Below, piece by piece: positions 42,477-53,968 of a DNA stretch of 64,000 nt. The stretch is from Mesodorylaimus sp. YZB2_4 (Eukaryota; Nematoda; Enoplea; Dorylaimida; Dorylaimidae). The translations under genes were made by a program, and so were the position numbers. Position 1 is the first letter of the stretch. Each line of letters opens with the position of its first letter. The DNA lies in assembly GCA_030248295.1 (NCBI GenBank), contig JASANH010000606.1, positions 248,001 through 312,000 on the forward strand, in the 5' to 3' direction. The notes below the pieces were generated by a model. That model saw nothing but the letters and a program-made list of their open reading frames with translations, did no database searches and was not told the DNA's origin.

Positions 42477-43320
42477 GACGTAATGTGTCCGCCATCGTAA
42501 TGTGTCCGCATCGTTATTACGAAATGTGTCCGGGGTTATCGTGATGTGTCCGACAAAAATAGACATTCTTTCTCCTCCATGACAACACGATTTGCCTTTT
42601 CCAAGCTTTTTATTGGTTATGTCTATCTAGTTATGCCACTACAGTAGTTACTGTAGCTTGTGTCGGGTTTCCAAATTCATCCCTGTATTTGATGAAGATC
42701 ACACATATAAATAATCAGCAATCAGGTCAGAACTAATTGATATACGAGTATATGCTTCTGAATAACTCATTAGTATCAGTACTAGTTCACACTTCGCTGT
42801 AGCATATACTGCGCTCTACCACTGTACAAAAAAGAAAAAACTTATCCCAGCGTTCTGGTGTTACAGCATTCTTGTTTTTAAAATGTCTAACAAGCCTTTT
42901 GAATGAGGAGCTCGTCAAACGGGGCGATGTATCACCTTATCAGTACAGATATTTCATTAGTACATAAAGTCATTAATAAGTACTCATTCCAGGTTCAGTG
43001 CAATTTGGCTATGCCTTTGCTCTTTTATAATTCGACCTTTTCTGCGAGGCTTTTGGCGTGTCCTGAAACCCGAAACTGCGCCCTAGATACAGCGCCCTGC
43101 ACGGCGCCTGGTTTTTCTGGGGCATCCAAAATCCGTGTGCGCCTCACGGCGCTGTACGGCGCAGTGCAAGTATAGGTTTACCTTTTGATTTCCCTAATTT
43201 AGCAAGCGGACACATTTCGATGACCCCGGACTAATTACGCCAGTGGGTGACCCCGTCGTAATGCGCCCGCCAGACACATTACGATGTTCGAGAAGCGTTC
43301 GCCCGGACACATTACGATCC
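42477..43320. mobile_element. non-autonomous transposon-like element bounded by clustered CGTAATGTGTCCG repeats
   Basis: The left end has four direct copies of a 13-mer (CGTAATGTGTCCG and one-base variants) at 42479, 42496, 42520 and 42540. The right end has inverted copies, CGGACACATTTCG (43207), CAGACACATTACG (43271) and CGGACACATTACG (43304), plus diverged ones between. The interior is about 650 bp, AT-rich at first and GC-rich near 43080-43160, with no transposase. Multiple subterminal repeats in opposite orientation are typical of DNA transposon ends. I cannot name the superfamily. Confidence 0.65.
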
Positions 43321-43507
43321 AGACGCTTTTTGACGCGACACCGGCAAGTACCTGCTGGCGACTGATCGTGAGATTATGCACGCAATACGCGGTTTATAAG
43401 CATCTTAACACTGACGTGAGCGACATCAAGATACTGCAGAAGTTTTAGAAGCATAGTAGGACAGGTCAATGTGTATAACAGAGAGCATAATGGACAACGA
43501 AATGTGA

Positions 43508-45498
43508 CTATCCCAGAAAAAAACCCCAATAATAAAGATTAAAAAGGGCAAATGCCGATGGAAAAAGAATCATAGAAAGACCGTCAATTTTATTTGCTGT
43601 CCAGACTGGGCATTGTTGACACAGCCAACTGCACTGACACCTGTAATGAAAATCGATGCGAGACTGGTTGGTTATAAAGAAAGAGCTAAGGGAGGATATT
43701 CGGTCACTGCCGTATTCTTTTACTTACTTGATGTAGTTGGTTACTTCATACCGTGTCAAGTAACCTATAATAGCTAGCTCGAGCAAGGTGGCGAAGATGA
43801 AACCCATACAACACAATATCCAAACGTCAATCGCTTTGACGTCCGACGTTTTTGGCAAATTCGTGATAATTGACGCAAACTAAAAGAGCCAGAGAATGTG
43901 TACCTTGCCCTTCATCCTTCCTTGCGACCAAACCTGGAATGTTAAAGCCAACAAGGAATTGACACCGAGCATCGTCCTTGCTGGCATGGCTTTGGCTCCC
44001 AGGCAAAACGAGATCCATGAAATCAAAACGACAATGTATGCTGGCACGTAGACTTGCAAGATATAGAAACCGTAGCGTCGTTGGAAAGTGAAAACAGCCG
44101 TTAGCTCATCGAACCGTCCCGGCGGGTATCGCTGGAAAAGAGAACAGTTGGGAAAAGGGAGCTGCTGATAATCCGACATAAATATGTGAGGTACCCGAAC
44201 GACTTTCAAGGAGGTAATTTCCTCCAGGGAATAATCAGGCAGTTGAATTTCTTTGTACATCGCCACTGGATTCACCGGGATCCAGTTGAGTCGGACTGCG
44301 TCTGTGTTGTGATTGAAGGATTCGTAGTGAAGAAAACATCGCTGTTTGTCTATAGGCTTAAACAAACGAGAAGTACTGGCCGCGAGACCAGAAGAGAGGA
44401 GGTCCTTACAAAAGTTTTCAGATCCTTCTCGCATGGACCCGTCAGCTTGATTCTAAAACGCAGAATCAAAATAAAGACTAAGGTATGGAGCATCAGCTCA
44501 GAGGGCTGCTCCAGAAAAATACCTCATCCCACAACAATGCCAGCCACATTCTAACTTACCTGTAATTTATCCAAACTGTTCCGTTAGAGTACTACAATAA
44601 AAGAGACAAGATATGTGAGGCAAGAAAACGATTTATTCGCCATGTGCTCATTCCCATAACCAGCCTACATACCTCTACTATAGCATGAGAGCCAGGGGGT
44701 CTTGTATCAACAAGCTACACTGACGACAGGCATTCGACAAAGCGGGTCGAATCCTAGAAGCCTGCTCTTTTAAAGAAATGAAACCCTGACAAAATCAATG
44801 CTAAATGCAGTTTCTTCAACCTTAAACCAGGGTAGTCAGATAAGTTACTCATGGTCTTTGCCTACCCCCTGTGTTTATGGAATGGGAAATAAAACGGAAA
44901 GACACAGTTTAGGTTTCTGGAACAATCCATCTTTTCCGAAAGGGTCATACACTTTGTAGCTTACGATCATGAGAAAAATGTTTTTCTTCGGTGATTCATG
45001 AATTACAGCCGATTTACTATTCACGAAGCAAGTATTGGGATTCCATATTTTGTTAATGACGGTGCCTCCGTCCACGGACAAGTTCTTCTTACACGGATTC
45101 ACATCATCGTACGCTAGTGAGGAATCATTCCAGACCTCGGTGACATATATGTCCAGTTCGAATTCGGATCGTAGTTCGGAGATCTTGGAAATTTCTTGCA
45201 CCCATATTTCCACACTCACATCGACATTGCCTACTTTCGACTTTTTGTGCTTGCTTAATATTCGTTGCAGAACTGCCGAATCATTCTGACATTCTGCGCT
45301 GCTGTCGAAGGGGTTGTGGAAATCGTAGTTGTCTGTATCCTGAGTATCAGCGTTAGCTGGTGCTGAACCTATCACCAGCACGGACGACCCGAAATAGCAC
45401 CACAAGAAGGCGATTATCCATAAACAGCAAGTGCAGGAACCAAAAAAGGCAATACTCATTATAGACGTCAGCGCTTGGTGGAAAGAGGGTAGTCGCAA
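43508..45498 (-). CDS. Cys-loop ligand-gated ion channel subunit, anion-selective type
   Basis: Pentameric neurotransmitter-gated channel of the GABA/glycine/pHCl/Grd-like group. Exon 1 (45498 to about 44967) holds a signal peptide and most of the ligand-binding domain. Small exons follow: [11 protein letters not shown] (about 44590-44560); the first half of the Cys loop; then a long exon. The Cys loop is C-x13-C ([17 protein letters not shown]). Next come [20 protein letters not shown] (M1); the PAR anion-selectivity signature in [20 protein letters not shown] (M2); a 53-bp intron; [20 protein letters not shown] (M3); and [20 protein letters not shown] (M4), stop at 43508. The M3-M4 loop is very short, about 25 residues, and holds [10 protein letters not shown]. 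The natural ligand cannot be told from sequence. Confidence 0.92.
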
Positions 45499-47470
45499 CC
45501 TCCCATTCGTCCGCTACGCTGTGCCCCGTTTGGGCCCATTTGGACTGCGTTTCTCTGGTTAGCCGGCTCAACGGTGCTCAAGCGCATCCGATCAAAAACT
45601 TAGCATAGCTCTTTCCGACGGCGTTTACATGCCCACTGCGGGGACTGGGGCGGTCAAGTTCGATCGGTTCGTAGAAGGAAAGAAGCTAGCCTATGACATG
45701 TTCTGCGCGTCTGGGAATGGCCAAGTCGACGGGGCTATAGTCGAGAGACCGACTCTTCTCCAGACTGAGCTGCTGGATGAAGACGCCTCGTAATCAATTC
45801 GATAGAGGCTGCCAGACTCGTTGACTCGGCGCCAACATATGCTTCACACATGGACAGCTTCGCAGGCACAATCGCGCTAAATAAAAGGCAGCTGAGGCTC
45901 AATAACGGTCATTATACAAAATATCCATGAAAGCGTAGAATTTAAGGCAAATGTGAAACTTAGCGCTGAGCCAAGACCTGCTCTCCAGGATGTGATTCGT
46001 ACTACAGAAGGCTAGTCATCGCGTGACGCGCACTTGCGCTGCGTTTGTCAGCCTGTAGCCAACGAGTGGGTTCAATTCCTGGCGACAGCGGTCGGTTTGT
46101 AAAATTAGGAAATCTTTGCTGACCCTGCAAACCAATGCATTTGAGATGTGGGACGTTCGCCCTGAACATTTTGCTCCGCGTAATTCCTCCTTGTGTATTG
46201 CATTCCCAGCCGGAGTCGTCCTCGGATTGTTTGTCCTTGCATCTGATCGTGAGATCAGCGAGTCGTCATCGTCGAACTGGCCAGGGCAATTAACATCAAT
46301 GAGGAAGATTATTGATATTCGTGTCTGCTAGATTTTAATTGCGACACCAGAGGAAGTTGCCTCGCTCACTTATTGTATTTGGCCGAAGCCGACCCCAGCC
46401 AAACCTATGCTGTGGGAATCCAATTTGCCCGCCGATGCAGCTGGAATGAAAGCAGCCTGGGCCAACATCACAGACTGCAAGACCCAAGGCCAAGTCGAAA
46501 TCAAGCCAGCCAATGCAGCAGCAGCCTCAAGAAGCTCTAGCCGAAGGGGGAGGGGTGCTGGTAGCAAATAAAGATCAAGGCGATATGTTATATGATGTTT
46601 GAGAGGCGCGATGTGCGATGCTCACAATCAGTCTGATATGTTTGAGAGGCGCCCACACGCAGTGGTTGCGCGTGTCGCTGATAAAAGAAGAAAGACATCT
46701 CATATCCGTCTTGCTTGCAAAATCTATCCTGCGACTTTGACAATACTGCTCTGAAACAGGGTGCATACCATGTGTTAGAATACTGGTAATGAATGTGGGG
46801 ATGAATAGCACTCACAATGGACCTGTGTGGCACAGAACACAGGACAAGCGGCAGAACACACGGAACTTCAGGGCATAACAGCCTCGAGGATAGGCTTGCT
46901 CCTGTATGAAGGGTAGTTGCTGAAAGCAATGAAGAAATGCTCAGTGCTAAAGCGGCAGGTTATGATTTTGGCACTCACACGAAAGGCAAATGTACCAAAT
47001 GCCTTTACCTCCGGTATGTACCAAATGCTTGTGATGGACTCTTACTTCTCCTTTTTTCGAAAATAGCTACCAAGAGCATAATAAAATTTTCAAATTTAGG
47101 CAATGCACGAATGACGTACGACGTGCTTCTAATGTGGACGGGCAGAGGGGCGCTGTGTACTGTCCATAGCATTCTTGACTCGACTATCCTAGCTGCAGGC
47201 GAAACTGGCTTCGCTCAAGTTAGGAAGTATGGTTAAGCTGCGTGATTTTGAGCCAACGAGTATGCTGCTAGTATTTTGTGCTAGTTGTTACCTACAGTAT
47301 TACTCACGCATCGCATGAGCAAGCGCGCGCACTTGCTCATCTCTTCGATCAAAACGAGATCACTAGAGGGTCACTTGATCATCGATCACTGGGAATAGCA
47401 ATTCCATGTTTCTATTCCCGGTATCCAGCAGAGTGCGCAGGCGGCTTGACTGATCCCGCTTTGCTCTTTG
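45499..47470. other. intergenic, about 2 kb
   Basis: No convincing gene. On the + strand a frame near 46373-46575 (WPKPTPAKPMLWESNLP... to GRGAGSK) runs to a stop that overlaps AATAAA, and could be the last exon of a small gene; the support is weak. At 46010-46095 GGTTCAATTCC resembles a B box with no convincing tRNA around it. GTTTGAGAGGCGC occurs twice, near 46595 and 46640. Confidence 0.4.
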
Positions 47471-48434
47471 TCATACTAGCACCGCCACCAGCTCCACCAC
47501 TAGCACCACCACCAGCGCCACCACCCTAAAACAAAATCCTAGCAGCAATGAAAATGGCCAATTTGCAGGATCATCTGCCTGATCGCAGAAATTCTTACTT
47601 TGGAGAAGACGTCCGATTGCGCACCAAAAAGCGTCTGGTAGTTTGCAGCCGTGCCAGACTTTGTCCCCAGTTGCTGTGTCGCAGCAGCCCCGCCCTTCGG
47701 CTGCGACTTGCCCTGACAACCAAACGCTACATAGAGTCGAAGAATAAACCAAGGAACTCGCATACCTGATCAAAGACGTTCGTCTGGGCGGCGAACAACG
47801 TCTGGTATTGAGGATTTCCAGCGGCTTTGCTCATCTGCGACTGTGACGGCGGCACCCCGCTTTGCTTAGGCGCCTGGCGTTCAGATCCCTTCTTCTCAGA
47901 TCCTTGCTTTTCAGACTTTTGGCTCTGCGGCATAAATCAGTGACTACGGTTAGTGACTCCCTGCGCCAGCGCCCACTCGACCTTTTTACCTTGACCGAAC
48001 CCGTCGGCGATCCACCTTTACGCTGTGTGGGATCAGCAGGTGCAGGCGCCCCGCCACCGCCTCGATGTGTAAAACGATGCATGGATGGTCCGCCGAACTT
48101 CGAACCGCTCATCTGCGGTGGTTGGATCTGCGTCGGTGACTCTCCAGCTTGAGCCGCTCTAAATAAGATAAATCATGCCAAGTCAAAAAGTGAACTTGCT
48201 TACTCACGCTGCACAGTCGGCGCAGAAGTCGGGGCTGTTTGGGTCGGTGCTAAAGTACACCGATGCTTCGCCCATTCCTCCCGCCGGTGCGGCTTCCTTC
48301 TTCTTACCACAGCATCCGCACATGAGCACTACCGCCATCAAAGACACGACAACGATCAGCGCCACCACGATCATGATGAACACGTCTGCACTTGTAGACG
48401 CCATCGTCGCAACACCAAAGTCAATCGGAGCCAT
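47471..48434 (-). CDS. uncharacterised small single-pass membrane protein with YQTLF repeats
   Basis: Not recognised. Exon 1 (48434 to about 48207) encodes a short N-terminus, one strong membrane helix (FIMIVVALIVVVSLMAVVLM) and CGCCGKKK, a likely palmitoylation/stop-transfer site. The cytosolic part continues over exons near 48168-47992, 47933-47767 and 47720-47599 in clean phase. It is rich in Gly, Pro, Gln, Ser and Lys, with two copies of a motif: NPQYQTLFAAQTNVFD and AANYQTLFGAQSDVFS. The last exon starts in a (GGTGGTGGCGCT)-like minisatellite. Depending on the acceptor, the C-terminus is a few Trp-rich residues (stop 47500) or a Val/Leu-rich hydrophobic tail (stop 47471). N-terminal Met could also be MASTSADVF ten codons later. 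Adaptor or scaffold roles are only a guess. Confidence 0.65.
47479..47529. repeat. GGTGGTGGCGCT-type minisatellite
   Basis: Short tandem array of GGT/GCT-rich 12-mers (minus strand), read as CCACCAGCGCCA on plus. Its frames code for Gly/Ala, Trp/Arg or Val/Leu runs, so the splice choice in the last exon of the surrounding gene greatly changes the C-terminus. Confidence 0.7.
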
Positions 48435-49653
48435 TGCAGAACCTAATCGTAAGGCACAAGCCCGCCGCCCAGCAATAGTTCTCGACTGTAACTGATTAGT
48501 TGTAGGGCCAGGACGGAAACACAACGCTTTACACAGCCAAAGGTCTCTGCAGATCACTTGAGTTACCTTGTGACCTCGTTCAAAATCTGTCCCTGAATTT
48601 TTGGCGGCGTAGCCCCGAATCATAGGCATTGTACGATACTGGGCGAGAGGATTATGTTTCATTGCCCGACCGTATCTGACAAAGTGTTTGCCTCTAAAAG
48701 TGTGCATACGAGTTATCTGTATCTGTATCCGTCAAATCTGTATTTGCTTTGGTACGGAGTAAACGATTATGATGATGAACGATGATCTGGAAGAAAGAGA
48801 ACAGTGCGAACATTCACAAAGATTTAAAAAGGCCTGAATACATACAGTACTCGTACATACTCCTGGTATAGTGCGATAAGACAGCAGGCAAAGACATCAG
48901 ACGTGATTGGTGTCGAAGTGGTTTTTGCTGGCGCTGTTTTGTTTCTTCGACTCCAATGTTTACGTATGTTACATAATTCACGGCAATGTCAGCAGCGCTA
49001 AACTGCTCTGAGCAAGTTTACTGAGAGTAGTGTTCATACCTCGGTGACCCTACTTCAAAGCCCCTCGCCATGTACAGTAGTAATTGGTGTCTGGCTATGA
49101 AGTACATGTACGTAGATCATTGTAACAACTTTGTGATTTGCGATATGTGCTGTTTTCAGCAAACTTGTTCATGAGGGTACATCTCTGTGTTGACGTCAGA
49201 ATTAAAATTCATATCTCTCCGATTTCTCAATCAATCCAATCCAAATCTATTCAGGAAGTGGACCCTTCCACAAGGCGGGACAAAACGATAGGAACATGAT
49301 GATAATGATATATCCAAATTCTGTAGACTCCCTCACCTTTCCCCTTGGTCAGACCATTTCAAACTGGTCCAGCCTATAGACGAGGATCACCGGTACTTTG
49401 GTTTTTTTGCTGGTATTGAATTCAAACCAGCCAAGCTCAGGTAGTCTAAAGAACTCGGCCAGAGATTCGGAATTACCTTGCCAACTTACCTTGAACGCGG
49501 AACCTCTTCGTAGAGAGTTCCACACCCACAACTTAGTCTTCCTAATTAGGTATCTACAATCCTAAACTTGCACGTAATCGAGACAACAAAAGACCAAAAG
49601 AACTGACTTCCGAGTTGAGATGGCAAAATATCTTTTCCATGTACCCGTACACA
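48435..49653. other. intergenic, about 1.2 kb
   Basis: Upstream region of the small membrane-protein gene and downstream region of the 7TM receptor gene. AT-rich from 48700 to 49260. Short ORFs only; no repeat or RNA gene recognised. Confidence 0.5.
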
Positions 49654-51777
49654 TCATCCATCTTGATAACATCGTTTCTCGTTTCCTTTAGCGTCGCGCT
49701 CATCTGCGTTCTCCGACAGCATTTTCTTCAAACACACCACGCCGCCCTCATCGATGGCACTTAGTCCAGTGCTGGCAGGCCCAAAGTCACCCAGTAGTCC
49801 AGCAGATTGGCGTCTCGCAACGTCCCCACCTTCCGAAGCTAACGAGTGGTGCACGCGAGCATTCTTCGCCTAAAGACAGGATGAGATTAGAAAAGAAGCA
49901 TAAAGACTTGCGACTCGCCCACGCACCTCGTAGGCCTCTACGAATATTCGCGCAGCTGCCGCTCGTTCCTTCAACGATCCGTTGGTCTCAAAATTCTCCA
50001 TGCTGTCTTGTTTCGACCAAGCCACTCTTCTGTTCAAGGATATGACCGCTCGTGTGAACTGTAACGAGGACGTGTCGCTGGCAGTCGAGTCCACATCCGT
50101 CATGGTGATGGCTGGCGAGGGCGGTTGGTCGTGCGCCTGATCGTGATGGTGACGGGGAGATGGATTTGATAAGAATCGACCCTGTCGTCGAGTTCGATTT
50201 CGGACGGGCATGGCGTTGTTTCCTCCAGGGCTAGAAAAGGCTTCAAGACTGGGTCTTATGCGGTCACGCTTAGCTTTGGAAGTCAAAGCGACTGCGTCTT
50301 GTAGTTTTCCGAATGAGTGTGAAGAGGAGATGGTGTAGACCTCAGATCGATGTACATCTGCTAATACCGTCGAACTTCCTTTCTCGCTTCTCACTGATGG
50401 TCCAGCAGTTAAGTAGCGTGAAAAGGAACTACTCGATGCTTTCAATCGATTACTGTGCGGTTCCAAATGTTGAACAGAAGCTGACGTGTTAGGTGTTATC
50501 ACACGACTGGACGCGGAGGGGGAAGTATCCAGCTGGGGTTCGGCTGCGAATGGCGACCTTTCGGCCACGCGAGCCAATGAACTCGTCGATATCTGGTCGG
50601 CGGTCGGCGAGGTGAAGGCGGCGGGTGCTTGGGTGAAAGAGAACAAGCTGTGGTCGTCATCACCTGGTCCAGCAGTCCTGCTGACGGCACTCAGGGCGAT
50701 CTGCGTCGTTGTTCGGGTTCTTCTGCTACAGCCAGAAATGGCTTCGCGCAGTGGTTGTGAGCAAATGATATACGCCACCGGGCACACGATGACGTACAGA
50801 AGGTCGATGACAGTGTAAGTGAGATAATGCCATCGATGGCGCGCCTGGTCGATGACCAGCAGGTGGCAGCCACATCGGATAAGTAGCGTGACGGTCAGAG
50901 CGATCAGGCGGTTACTACGCATGCGAGCCGTTTGCGGTTTTTCTTGGGGCCCTGAACCCGATTGAGTGACAGCTGAAGCGAAAGTTCCGTCATTGATGCT
51001 AAGTATGCTACGAGCTTGTTCAACCAGCCGCCGTCGTTTCATGGTCAATTTTCTGATAGCCCAGTTTCCGTAGAGGAACCAAACGCTGGCCACTCCGACA
51101 ATGGCACCATCCACATAAAGGAGGAGTTTGGTCTCCTCCTGAGCCATATGTGTGCTCGGCTTCTCGAACGCCCCCTCGTAATGAATACTATACACGCATA
51201 AGTAGCCATACATCCTCGGATCGAACTGGTACTCGCAAATGCAATACTTGGCTAACGTAGCCACGGCCACTGATAGCAGCCAGCATGCCAGGGTGACCAG
51301 AATGGCTCTCATCTTTGAAGCGAGGCAAGTGTAGCGTATGAGAGTGGTTGAACTGGGCGCTCGGCTCATATCGAATCGGTTCCAATATCCGCTGGCCACG
51401 ATCAGGACTGAGTGGAATATGGTCGAATAAAATAAACACCGAGCGAACCAGGCGACCATACTGGCCGTGTTGGACCCGAAGATGTGTCTGCCAACGAACA
51501 CCGAGGGCACATCGTGTGAGAGACGAGTAAGGAGATGCAGGAGCAGACACAGCCATAACGAGACGAAGAAGTAGGAAGATACGTTTCGCTTTTTCGGTTG
51601 GACTCTGCTCCTTGTGTAGAACGAGCTGGGTATGTAAGCCGAATTGATGGGTGAGAAGGAGTGACGCTTTTGGTAGATCAGGGCTACCATCAGTATCAGG
51701 TGGACAGCGATGGCAATCATAGCCAGTGTCAAGCAGAGGGCTCCGATGGCAATATCCTCACTACTCGGCTTACCCAT
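49654..51777 (-). CDS. orphan seven-transmembrane receptor with a long cytoplasmic tail
   Basis: 688 residues from two exons (51777-49927, 49869-49654). Seven hydrophobic segments are visible, including IAIGALCLTLAMIAIAVHLI (1), FFVSLWLCLLLHLLTRL (2), AWFARCLFYSTIFHSVLIV (3), AILVTLACWLLSVAVATLA (4) and YTVIDLLYVIVCPVAYIICS (7). A CPVAYI replaces the NPxxY of classical rhodopsin-like receptors, and WNRF sits at the end of segment 3 in place of DRY. Loop 2 carries CICEYQFDPRMYGYLC. A Ser-rich tail of about 270 residues could be phosphorylated. I cannot assign a family; it looks lineage-specific. It lies 250 bp from, and divergent to, another 7TM gene. Confidence 0.8.
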
Positions 51778-52028
51778 TGCTATAATCTCTGATAGCCGAT
51801 ACGAGGGTGGATCTCAGATGTCTGCTGTATCGTACTTAGAGTGAAAACACGCGAAAGAACGAGAACAAGACTGTATCGCGTTAGGCCTCACGAGTCTCGT
51901 GTGCCTCAGCCAAATATCACAATGTCTAATTAGAGAGCCATCCCGTGGAGTGGATTCAAAATCGCCCAAGCGGAATTATCTGCTCGTGAGACGCGGAGTC
52001 GGTGGGCGTTCTCTAAGCTCCCATCTTC
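51778..52028. promoter_or_regulatory. shared upstream region of the divergent 7TM genes
   Basis: Only 251 bp separate the two start codons, so the promoters must overlap or be shared. I see no clear TATA box. The right-hand gene may start later, which would widen this region to about 400 bp. Confidence 0.5.
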
Positions 52029-53285
52029 TTGAAAACACATTCTCGATTGCGAGTCAGGATTTCCTACCGGGATGACGCACTCCGGGCAAGTTTAAATACC
52101 GGCCGGGCGCACGTGCCGGATCAAGACGATATAGACTACGAACCCGTCAAAGTGCGACAGTTGATCAGTCTGACCATGGTGAAAGCGATCGTGACTGGAT
52201 TGACCATCATGATCTTTTCTGTGTTATCTCTACTAGCTCTCACCTTAGGCACAGCTATCGTGGTCCTAAATCGCCGACGTTTCCTCAAAGGCATCGCCAA
52301 TCGATGGATCTTCCTAATCCTGATTGCCCTATCATTTAGCCACGTGTTGACCTTGATCGTGTTCACGTTCCAAGTAGCACCAACTGCGCTGGCCAAGAAA
52401 CCCGCCTACGGCAGCTTATTGCACAGCATGGCTGGTGCCTTCATGGTCGCGCTGCATTGCTGTTCCTCATTTCATGTATTCATTGCCAGCGCGTTTGGCA
52501 TCAACCGCCTGATCAGCCGAATCGAGTCCCAAACCAACAGAAAGATGGGAGCTGTTCTATGTTTTACAGGGCTCCTCTCGGCCTCCCTTGGCGTCTTTGC
52601 ATTGATTGACAAATGTGAATACGGGTATTCCATAGAGCAGCTTGTACATACTTGCCAAAACAACACGCTGACTCCATTCGTGAGCACCTGGGTCGCAACG
52701 TGCATTTGCACTCTTATCGCCTCTCTAGTCTTTATTGTCTACAGATACTGGCGAACGGGACACAATAACAAGGTGCGAGATCAGGTTCAAGCAGTATCCA
52801 CGATTGCCAAGAGCAAAGCCTCGAATGGTTCTAAAACAACGAGCCTGGCCAAGCATTGGTACTGGCTGCTTGTAAAACAAGTGGCAATATCTGGAATAAG
52901 ATCGGCCACCTTTTTCGTTCCCCTTATCTTCTACATCCATTATTCACCATGGATTGGATTTAGCCTCACTATTTGCCAGATACTTTGCGATTTCCTATCG
53001 CTTCTGGTGTACCTACACTTTGCTTGCTGCCATGGCCAGAGAGCGATGAATGAAGTACAGACCGGAGCTGTGGATAACACGGTGGAGTTAGTTTCCAGAC
53101 TTCACGCATCAAAATCATTAACTTACGTCAATATGGTAGCTTGGACTGATAAACTGGTTGAATATCAGGTAGCCAGGAGAAGAATGAGCTCAGTGCCCGT
53201 TGTGAGAGTTGTCCCGGCTAGTCCCCCGCTGGTACCTAGGCAAGAAGTTCAGCGTGAATTGCTGCCGTGTATGCTGTCATGTTAG
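52029..53285 (+). CDS. orphan seven-transmembrane receptor, intronless
   Basis: 418 residues in one exon. Hydrophobic segments include VTGLTIMIFSVLSLLALTLG (1), WIFLILIALSFSHVLTLIVF (2), HSMAGAFMVALHCCSSFHVF (3), VLCFTGLLSASLGVFALID (4), FVSTWVATCICTLIASLVFI (5), VAISGIRSATFFVPLIFYIH (6) and GFSLTICQILCDFLSLLVYL (7). Loop 2 has KCEYGYSIEQLVHTC, similar in pattern to CICEYQFDPRMYGYLC of the divergent neighbour, so I infer an old paralogous pair. FGINRL stands where DRY is expected. The start may be the Met at 52176, just before segment 1. AATAAA at 53429-53434 is a likely poly(A) signal. Confidence 0.78.
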   Translation: MKTHSRLRVRISYRDDALRASLNTGRAHVPDQDDIDYEPVKVRQLISLTMVKAIVTGLTIMIFSVLSLLALTLGTAIVVLNRRRFLKGIANRWIFLILIALSFSHVLTLIVFTFQVAPTALAKKPAYGSLLHSMAGAFMVALHCCSSFHVFIASAFGINRLISRIESQTNRKMGAVLCFTGLLSASLGVFALIDKCEYGYSIEQLVHTCQNNTLTPFVSTWVATCICTLIASLVFIVYRYWRTGHNNKVRDQVQAVSTIAKSKASNGSKTTSLAKHWYWLLVKQVAISGIRSATFFVPLIFYIHYSPWIGFSLTICQILCDFLSLLVYLHFACCHGQRAMNEVQTGAVDNTVELVSRLHASKSLTYVNMVAWTDKLVEYQVARRRMSSVPVVRVVPASPPLVPRQEVQRELLPCMLSC

Positions 53286-53881
53286 AAAAGTTTATGTGAT
53301 GCTGCGTAGGTAACAGTAAGTTATTGTGTCCGTGGGTTGATACAGTCAGCATGGTCCGTGAATCGGTTCCTGCAGGAATTAGAACTCCATTGTTTACGAA
53401 TGCTCCTGCAGTGATCTGTTAGGCTTATAATAAATATGGTGCATTAAAATCATGCCCCTCTACAGGCGGAACGTGGGAACGCTAAAAAAAAAAGCTACAG
53501 TACAACCAATGGCGTCCCCCCCAATGGCAGCTCTTCCCTAGTCAAACTTGCGGACTCATTCTACAGTACGGGGTCCACACTTAAGAAGTCGTTTTTGATC
53601 GATATCTCCTGAACCGATCAAAATTTCGCGGAATATCATCATAGGGTTCTCGGGTGCCATGTCCCGCATGCTTGGGTCAAATTTCATCAAAATCCGTCGA
53701 GCGGTGCCCGAATGGCGCCGAAAAAACCTTCACAGAACTATATAGACCTCGTTTGTAACGTAAAGTACTGTAGTTTTGTAGAACCGCGAGAGCTCATGTC
53801 ATGTCGTGTCATACTTTATCCATAGCCAAGCACCGTAAGGCGCACTCGAGGGCTAAGGAACACATAATTGACAATCATTTT

Positions 53882-53968
53882 GTACCGAGGCGGGAGTCGA
53901 ACCCGCGCCTGTAAGTGCGCACCCAGCGTAAAAGGCAGACGCCTTAACCCGCTAGGCCACGACCCCGG
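53882..53968 (-). pseudogene. tRNA-like sequence with intact pol III boxes but broken acceptor stem
   Basis: On the minus strand TGGCCTAGCGG fits the A box at every position and GGTTCGACTCC is a perfect B box. A T arm (GCGGG-TTCGACT-CCCGC), a D arm and a long variable arm (GTGCGCAC) can be drawn. The anticodon loop would be CTTTTAC on a poor stem. The 5' end (GGGGTCG) does not pair with the 3' strand (CTCGGTA), so no acceptor stem forms. I read it as a Ser/Leu-like (class II) tRNA pseudogene or a SINE head, not a working tRNA. Confidence 0.6.

Noticed and set aside
46040-46095. tRNA gene suggested by GGTTCAATTCC
   Set aside because: There is a B-box-like string only; no A box or cloverleaf can be drawn.
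46370-46567. Hydrophobic minus-strand ORF
   Set aside because: No context and no gene structure; it mirrors a GC-rich stretch on the other strand.
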